Below are positions 57,339-64,000 of a stretch of 64,000 nucleotides of DNA, in pieces. The translations under genes were made by a program, and so were the position numbers. The notes under the pieces are model-generated. The model saw nothing but the letters and a program-made list of their open reading frames with translations, did not search any database and was not told the origin of the DNA. Position 1 is the first letter of the stretch; every line of letters starts with the position of its first letter. Source of the stretch: Hyalella azteca (taxonomy: Eukaryota > Arthropoda > Malacostraca > Amphipoda > Hyalellidae); assembly GCF_000764305.2 (NCBI RefSeq), contig NW_025941450.1:1-64000 (forward strand), read 5' to 3'.

Positions 57339-57498
57339 CACCAGGAAAAATGAGTGGGTTATTTGGTCAAACAGTTACACATTTTCTACACGTAACCCTG
57401 ATACGCCCTCTACCGAGCCAAACTTGGTCAGGATGAGCCACACAAAGAAAAAAATTGCATCGCTATTGGGACAACTCTCTCTCTCACTTCTCTGAGTG
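57339..57498 (-). mobile_element. MITE family 1 copy, second of a pair
   Basis: AGGAAAAATGAGTGGGTTAT, TTTGGTCAAACAGTTACACA, CAAACTTGGTCAGGATGAGC, GCATCGCTATTGGGACAAC and CTTCTCTGAGTG. It lies 53 bp from the copy at 57116, same orientation. Confidence 0.8.
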
Positions 57499-58445
57499 GA
57501 GCCTTGACTTGCTGATGTTGGCGCTACGAAGAAAATATTTCCTTGCCTTTTTCACGGCGCTCTTTGCGAGCTCTTCAAAAAAATTTCTCTCAGAGAGCCT
57601 AATATATCGAGGCCTAATAGCCCCTACGCGGGGAATTTGGTCGTACATTGTGTGATTTACCCCAGGATTCCCCACAGGTCAGACAGGCCGTATAGTTTCA
57701 CAACGCTGCTGCTGCTAACGTCTACAAAAAATTCCTCTGTCTTCGGAGTCTAGCGGGGAGGCTGAAATATCAGAGTTATGGAGGCATAGCACGCGAACAG
57801 TGAATGTAAGGTGAGATATATTTGCTCTCAGAATAAATGTTTGAAGTGAGAGATAGCAGAAAGCCATTAGGTAAGAGTCGGTACAAGTTACCTCTAGAAA
57901 TAGCAACTGTAACTGAGTAACCCGATCAAGTAAATATTTTATTGTACTAACAGAGAATGGCCAATTTATTCATATTTAAAGGATTTCTCACTTCAAGTAC
58001 ATTTTCATTTTATTTGATATGACATTGAATGACACGACACTTGTGTGGTAAAACATTCAACATATTTGAAGCTCCCGTTTTCCTCAAGTCTGCAGCACCG
58101 GCGACAAATTCTCGCTTTAAACACCCGTGCTCCAATGAGTCTAATCATTGATAGGGGCCAGGCTGCATAACTTAACGACTTTAACTATAATAGCGACGAA
58201 TATAGATACCGATATATACAAACCGGAAAGGGTTAAGCAGCGCAAGGCAACATAGTACGCCGTGAGTTAAGGCTTCTTGACGACATAGATTCGAAATCGC
58301 TGAGAAGTTTACTCAGAGTAAGAAAAGTCTCTTAATAATAAAAAGAAACATCACTATATATGTGGTATCTCAGATCTCCCCCTAAGTATACAGGCAGCAA
58401 CTTATTTCCAGCACTCACTTGAAACATCATATTAATGCACGTATC
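57499..58445. other. no gene recognised
   Basis: Nothing supported. Confidence 0.5.
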
Positions 58446-58725
58446 CGTCACACCGCATCATGATGGCATTTCAATCACATCACCCTCACACCGCACTATG
58501 ATGGTATTTCCCTCACATCACCCTCACACAGCACTATGATGGTATTTCCCTCACATCACCCTCACACCGCACTATGATGGTATTTCCCTCACATCACCCT
58601 CACACCGCACTATGATGGTATTTCCAATGATGGTATTTCCCTCACATCACCCTCACACCGCACCATGATGGCATTTCCCTCACAATACCCCCACATCACA
58701 TCACCCTCACATCACACCATGAATT
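58446..58725. repeat. 38-bp minisatellite CACATCACCCTCACACCGCACTATGATGG...
   Basis: About six units plus one truncated unit (near 58627) and degenerate ends. Confidence 0.93.
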
Positions 58726-60695
58726 GTTTACCCCAACAACTGATATACCAGAATGCGTCATTTAATCTTAAGTAAAAATTTTAACCGCATCGTCTACATG
58801 ATTGAGATCATCATAGTCAAGCATCCATGTGATTGTGATGCTTTGTCACACAATCACCATACCTCAGAGATACATTTTTACAAGACACTACTTTATTCAC
58901 ACATACAATAGTGCTGGAGACATTATTTATACATAATAATGACCAACCCGCATGACTGCAGTGCATTGCAATGGCACGGCCGTAACAGTGATGCATTACA
59001 GTGCCCGTATCACGGACAGCGCCCGCATTGTTCAGTGAATATTTTGTATATTTAAGATATTTCGATTCTTCCATACTAGAGGAGCAAAAATTATTTCTAA
59101 AATTACGTCATCAATAACGCAAGAACATGCCTAAATAAAACAGTTTATTGGCTTAGTATTTATTATTTGAGTCTTTTTAATGATTTTAATCGAAATTATA
59201 AACGATTGATTTTTTTTTCTAAACGCTTCCAATAAGGAAACGCTACGTTTTTTTCAGAAATAAAATATTGCTTCATAGAAAACAATAACTCATCCACGAG
59301 CATCTTTTCTTTAAAAACGACTCTAGAGAGCTTTCAAATTACATTTATTTAATATTTAAAAAATGAAATGAAGGTACAGCCGCCAAAATTTAAAATAAAC
59401 TTTTCAATTTAAAAGTAAGATGGATCGAAATGAAAAATACTTGGAATGCAAACCAATTTGTGGCACACTAATATATTGTGTGAATTTTTTCTTAATTCCT
59501 TACTACATCAATAAAGTTTTATATGCCTATACATTTTTTAAATACTCATCAATGCAATAATCAGTTAACAATGCTATAAATAATTATCAATGCTTTACCT
59601 ACTGATCAATTTTTTGAATACACATTAACCATGCAGATGTTGACAACATGATGAGCGTGGAGTAGCTACAACGAAGTTAAAAGAGAGCGCTCGTAATTAT
59701 GAACAAAATACATCATTGAGCTCAATTATAATTAATGAAATCTATTGAAATCACAGAAAAAGTGGATTTCTTTTCTACATAGGAACAGGTGTGTACTTTC
59801 AGATGACTTTTCCATTCTATGAGTTTTAGATTATGACAAAAATTCGTCATGGAATTGACTGAATTCTGAAGCTGAATTGAAACTGATTACCGAAAATGCC
59901 AAGTGACGGACTAGAACAGTGAGAAAGTTAACTCCAAATCTAGAGGACTACAAATTAAAAGAAAGAGCAAATGCATATCAATTTTGATAAACTTTCCCCA
60001 GGCAGTGACGGGCAAACTAACGAGCGAAGAGCAGACATCGAAGTGGCGATATCTACGAGCTCGTGGGAGTGGATTAATAAGGTTACACCTCATCCACGCT
60101 GCGCTAATCCACTTATGATGGCAGCGAGTTATTGCAATTGATTCCTGCAGGCAGGATAAAAGATGGCGACACGCAGGGAGATCCTACCGATCATTCGCTC
60201 GCAGGAAGATCCTTCACACGTACGCCTACCGAGCCTAGAGGGATGACTATATCCCCCCTGAGGGAGGGACTATAAAAATCCCTGCAAAAATTATATTCAT
60301 GCAGAAATAAAGTGAAAAAACATTTTTATGGATATATCAGATGATAGTGAGATAATTCATATATTAGAGGGATTTTCAAGATACAAGATGAATGCCTATG
60401 TCAGACTATTAAAAAATTTAGGTCAAGTTTGTGATCGTCTTGTTTAGAATATCGAAAAAGTAAAGAATAACAACAAAACTAATGCATCAAAATTAATGTA
60501 AATGTACAAGAATACACTTTATATGCAGATAAAAAAATGGTGAATATTGAACGTTGTTTCGACATCAGATGTTTGCTGGAGACAATATGCGCTGCAATTG
60601 AAGACGTTTGTCAGCCCGTACACTGGACACAGTCCCGCGCGTGGTGCAGCGAAACGCGCGCCACGCGACGTGAGAGACGTCGTCACGGGACGAGG
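58726..60695. other. no gene recognised
   Basis: AT-rich; no supported feature. Confidence 0.5.
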
Positions 60696-60848
60696 CGCGT
60701 GACGCGGGCACTGCGGCGGCCACGCGTGACGCGGGCACTGCGGCGGCCACGCGTGACGACACGCGTGACGTGGGCACTGCGGCGGCCACGCGTGACGTGG
60801 GCACTGCGGCGACCACGCGTGACGTGGGCACTGCGGCGGCCACGCGTG
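60696..60848. repeat. 27-bp CpG-rich minisatellite
   Basis: Units of ACGCGTGACG[C/T]GGGCACTGCG... type, five to six copies, in an otherwise AT-rich setting. Confidence 0.93.
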
Positions 60849-61983
60849 AAGTAAAAAATATATTTATTTACATTTTTAGGCGAGAAAAAAAGGTTAAGTA
60901 ATCTTGAATGAAAGAAGGATCAGAAACTACTATCATCTAAACTTTTTTCTACGTATATATAAACCTTCTTCGCATATGAAAGCCTGGTAAGCAGAGATAC
61001 CGTGAGTAGACAAAATACTAATAATTGGATTTCAATGATGAAGATGTGGCACGCCCGGGGAAATTCGCCGTTTCAAAAATTTAATTATGCCATAAAACAA
61101 GGATATTTCGTAGTGGGAATTTCGGTTAATGAGGCGGTACTCAAAAAATTAAATATCGACGTTTCAAAATGTAATTACTGAAACAAATCTCGCCTGCCCA
61201 GCGCCAGGCGAGGCGTGAGGTTTGTTGCATCTAGCAGACGGGTTAGACTCGCCTGAGGCTCGAGCTGCGTCGTTCATTGAGATAAAATACGCGCGTAATA
61301 AATTAGATAGCGGCGCTCAGGATTGCATTGTATGAAAACTCAGACCTGCTCTGATTTCGCTTGATCTGAGTTATGCCCAGGCGTATCCAGTGACCCCAGG
61401 GGCGGTGGCTCCGCTGACAATTGTGGTTTGGGCACAAGTTGGGGTAGCGGTGTTTTTTTTTTGTTAATAGAAACGATATTTGATGAATTTGGTAAAATTC
61501 TAGAGATTTGGTAGAAGCGAGATTTTGTAAGTGAGGATTGTATGTTGGAAAGTTTATTCTGAACGAAATCAGCTAGAATGCAGCTGATTTCGTTACTAAT
61601 AATAATCAATTTCTAGAATCAATTATCAATTGCTATAATCAATCGATGCGGCCAGAATCAATTACGAATAATGATCAATTTCTCGTACGAGACAATTTCG
61701 AGAACCAGAAAGAAATTTTCAATAATATGAAAACATCATCACCATCATCAGAGAAAGAATCAACGAAAAATTCTCTTTAAAAAAAATTAAAGATGACAAT
61801 AATCAACCTACGTACGATGTTACAAGGATCAGCAATGCGGGACACAGACATTGTAACATCCATCAAAGTCTTCAGAAGACTTGCAGACACAAGCGAGCGG
61901 CAGAAGATCAAACATTTCTCGCCATATCTTGTGCCGCTAAAATACATTTCCTGTATAACCAGCGCCCTGAGTTTAAATATAAC
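60849..61983. other. no gene recognised
   Basis: Contains AATCAATT[A/T]-type short repeats at 61600-61685 only. Confidence 0.5.
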
Positions 61984-62172
61984 AGACTAAGACTCAGAGC
62001 GCTGAGTCCAGACTCAGATTCAGCGCCATGAGTTCAGACTCAGACTCAGCACACTGAGTCCAGACTCAGACACAGCACACTGAGTTCAGACACACTGAGT
62101 TCAGACTCAGACACAGCGCAACTCAGACACAGCGAACTGAGTTCAGATTCAGAGCAATGAGTCCAGACTCAG
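61984..62172. repeat. CTGAGTCCAGACTCAG inverted-motif array
   Basis: Dense alternation of ACTGAGT and ACTCAG, many arranged as the near-palindrome CTGAGTCCAGACTCAG. Confidence 0.88.
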
Positions 62173-62335
62173 CATGCAGGCATGCATAAAATAATAAAAA
62201 AAAATAATAATAAAAGCTTCGCCGCGAGTTACGCACAGCGCCAGCCGCCTCTGTTCGGACGCCGTTGAAGGCTCACGAGCGACCGCTCTTCAATTTTCAG
62301 ACATTTCCTGGCATGTCTTTGGAAGCACAGCCTTT

Positions 62336-62629
62336 ATGTCTTATAGCGTTGATGTCTGCGAGGATATTTCTCAAGCGTTGAAGCGCCTGATGGCAGACGC
62401 AGACGCCCAGGCGTTGAAGCGCCTGGTGGCAGACGCAGACGCCCAGGCGTTGAAGCGCCTGATGGCAGACGCAGACGCCCAGGCGTTGAAGCGCCTGATG
62501 GCAGACGCAGACGCCCAGGCGTTGATAAGCCTGATGTCATTGATGTATAAAAAAACGCCTGAACTAGACAGATACAAGGCAGCTACAATTTTTTACAGTT
62601 TAGTATGTGGATTCATTCAGATTTATTAA
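62336..62629 (+). other. frame over a 36-bp repeat, doubtful coding
   Basis: A 97-codon frame starts MSYSVDVCEDISQ, contains four to five 12-residue repeats ALKRLMADADAQ, then LMSLMYKKTPELDRYKAATI, ending IQIY. The repeat would form an amphipathic helix. No homology or splice support; more likely a by-product of the repeat. Confidence 0.15.
62371..62530. repeat. 36-bp minisatellite CAGGCGTTGAAGCGCCTG...
   Basis: Four full units with one V/M-type substitution and a broken last unit. AGGCG/CGCCT pairs form a stem in each unit. Confidence 0.95.
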
Positions 62630-63454
62630 AGAGTTTCGATGTACAGTGTTTGATAATGAAAAATGTTCATATACACAATAAAACTTTCTTTATGAAAATG
62701 AGAAGAACATCAATGCAAAATGTATTTCGGCTTAAAACTCACACAGAAGAATAATATGAACAGAAATTTGAAACGAGACTGCCTGAAACACATAAACTGG
62801 CGTTTCACATTTTAATAAAATACACGACAGGAAGGAAAGCATGAATGAAGGCGAACAAGACAGATTTGTTTCTACAAAGGGGAACAGCTTGCCAAAGTTT
62901 CCCCAGGGAGAGGGAAAAGCCACGGCAGGTTGAGGCATTAGTGCTGGCTGCGGGGAGGCTTGAAAGTAAACATTGGGGAGGCTCGGGGAAGGCTTTAAAT
63001 AAGGCAACCTAAGGGATATTTCCGCCCCTAAATGCCCCACAAAAGCAGAGCTGAACCTCGGCATAAAGCCGCGGTTTAGCGCGCAGATATTTTGTAAATC
63101 ATCCAACTGGATAATTTAATTAGAGATAAATAGATTATTTGATAAATTATTTCACAGCATAGATGTCTATACAGCAAAAACATCATAAACTAAAAAAATA
63201 TATTTCCAGATAAGCATCATGCCTAGAGAAGCCGTACGTAAGAATCATACTAATCAGCAATTTGTACAGATCCAGAAGAGCAACTGTAAAAGAAATAATG
63301 CGTACAATTTATGATACATGTTTAGGATGCATTCCTAAAATAATGTTTCGAAGTGCTTTATAATTTATCGTTCATATTAACATCGAATAGCTCTAAGGTT
63401 AAATTTAATTTTCAAGGTTTAATTTTTAATCAAATTTTCAGCGGGAATGATAGA

Positions 63455-63690
63455 ACAACGAGTACGAAATAAAGCTATACGCACACTCATGCTGAGCCAT
63501 AAATTGAGTACTAAAATACATTACTTTCCCTACCGAGCATGAGAATAAAACTGTACACACACTAATGTTGAGCTATAAATTAAAAATAAAAGACATTACC
63601 TTACCTCATGGATATGAGAGTAAGACTGTACGTCCGCAAATGTTGAGCTATAAATTAAAAATAAAAGACGTTACCTTCCCTACTGTAGTT
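63455..63690. repeat. about 82-bp minisatellite
   Basis: Three units with ATGTTGAGCTATAAATTAAAAA, AAAAGAC[A/G]TTACCTT and GAGA[A/G]TAA[A/G]ACTGTAC. Confidence 0.9.
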
Positions 63691-63758
63691 CTCATTAACA
63701 TTTTAAAAGGGCAACTCGAGCGTCCATGGTGACTTGACAGCGCCAGGTCGCTACTCTA

Positions 63759-63942
63759 CACTCAGAGAAATATGTGACACTTTGTCCAAATAACGATGCA
63801 CTTTCTGCTCTTGTGTGGGTCATCCTGACCCAGTTTAGCCCGACAAAAGGATCATATCAGTGTGACTCTTTTCTCTGCTTGTGTTGTAGGTAAAAAAGTG
63901 TCACTATTAGAACAATATATGACCCATACATTTAAATGAGTG
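63759..63942 (+). mobile_element. MITE family 1 copy
   Basis: Starts CACTCAGAGAAATATGTGAC, then TTTGTCCAAATAACGATGCA, TGGGTCATCCTGACCCAG, AAGTGTCACTATTAGAACAA, and ends CATTTAAATGAGTG. 184 bp; with 30337 the best for a consensus. Confidence 0.87.
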
Positions 63943-64000
63943 GAGCAGCAGGGCAACAAGTGGTCTGGCGTTCACTAAAATGGTTCGTCGTGTGACGATC

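Overview
This is a eukaryotic, probably arthropod (perhaps crustacean) genomic window. It is AT-rich, with small exons separated by introns with GT-AG ends, a bZIP factor and a TRIM9/TRIM67-type gene, Penelope-like and LINE retroelements, several MITE families, and at least two dozen tandem-repeat arrays. There is no prokaryotic gene organisation. The species cannot be named from the sequence. Two traces of short-read assembly are visible: a 538-base run of N (22616-23153) and a perfect 38-bp Nextera/Tn5 mosaic-end junction adapter (8303-8340).

Gene 1 (minus strand, 29241 down to 4985) is a class I TRIM E3 ligase of the TRIM9/TRIM67 type. I could place ten exons: coiled coil (29172-29241, 28116-28221, 26397-26497), COS box (25311-25473), FN3 (8040-8176, 7408-7546), and B30.2/SPRY plus C-terminal tail (6800-6893, 6306-6436, 5679-5860, 4985-5248). 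All splice phases from 28221 onward agree. The RING and B-box exons, and one small coiled-coil exon, were not found. The 34 kb upstream (29.3-64 kb) is therefore either a very long 5' intron or intergenic DNA.

Gene 2 (minus strand, about 21850 to 11636) is a bZIP transcription factor of about 937 residues. It has two untranslated 5' exons and four coding exons. It lies entirely inside the intron between the COS and FN3 exons of the TRIM gene. The adapter, the N gap and one identical 19-bp minisatellite on both outer edges suggest that 8303-23153 was wrongly inserted into that intron by the assembler.

The most unusual pattern is in the TRIM gene. Several exon-intron junctions sit at the edge of a tandem array whose units copy the junction, including exon bases and the splice site: 40-bp units with donors at 5390-5714, 55-bp units with acceptors at 5850-6070, about 84-bp units with donors at 24791-25345, and 45-bp units with a donor at 28061-28150.

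Mobile DNA includes a Penelope-like element folded back on itself (16464-17905) with a GIY-YIG domain and hammerhead-like motifs, two other Penelope tails (25665, 45463), two degraded LINE reverse transcriptase pieces (9100, 22340), a mariner-type MITE (23411-23641), a MITE family with nine copies and one fragment here (one copy carrying a tRNA-Asp fragment), and a second, two-copy MITE. From 30 to 64 kb I support no protein gene. That stretch is simple sequence, minisatellites and MITEs.
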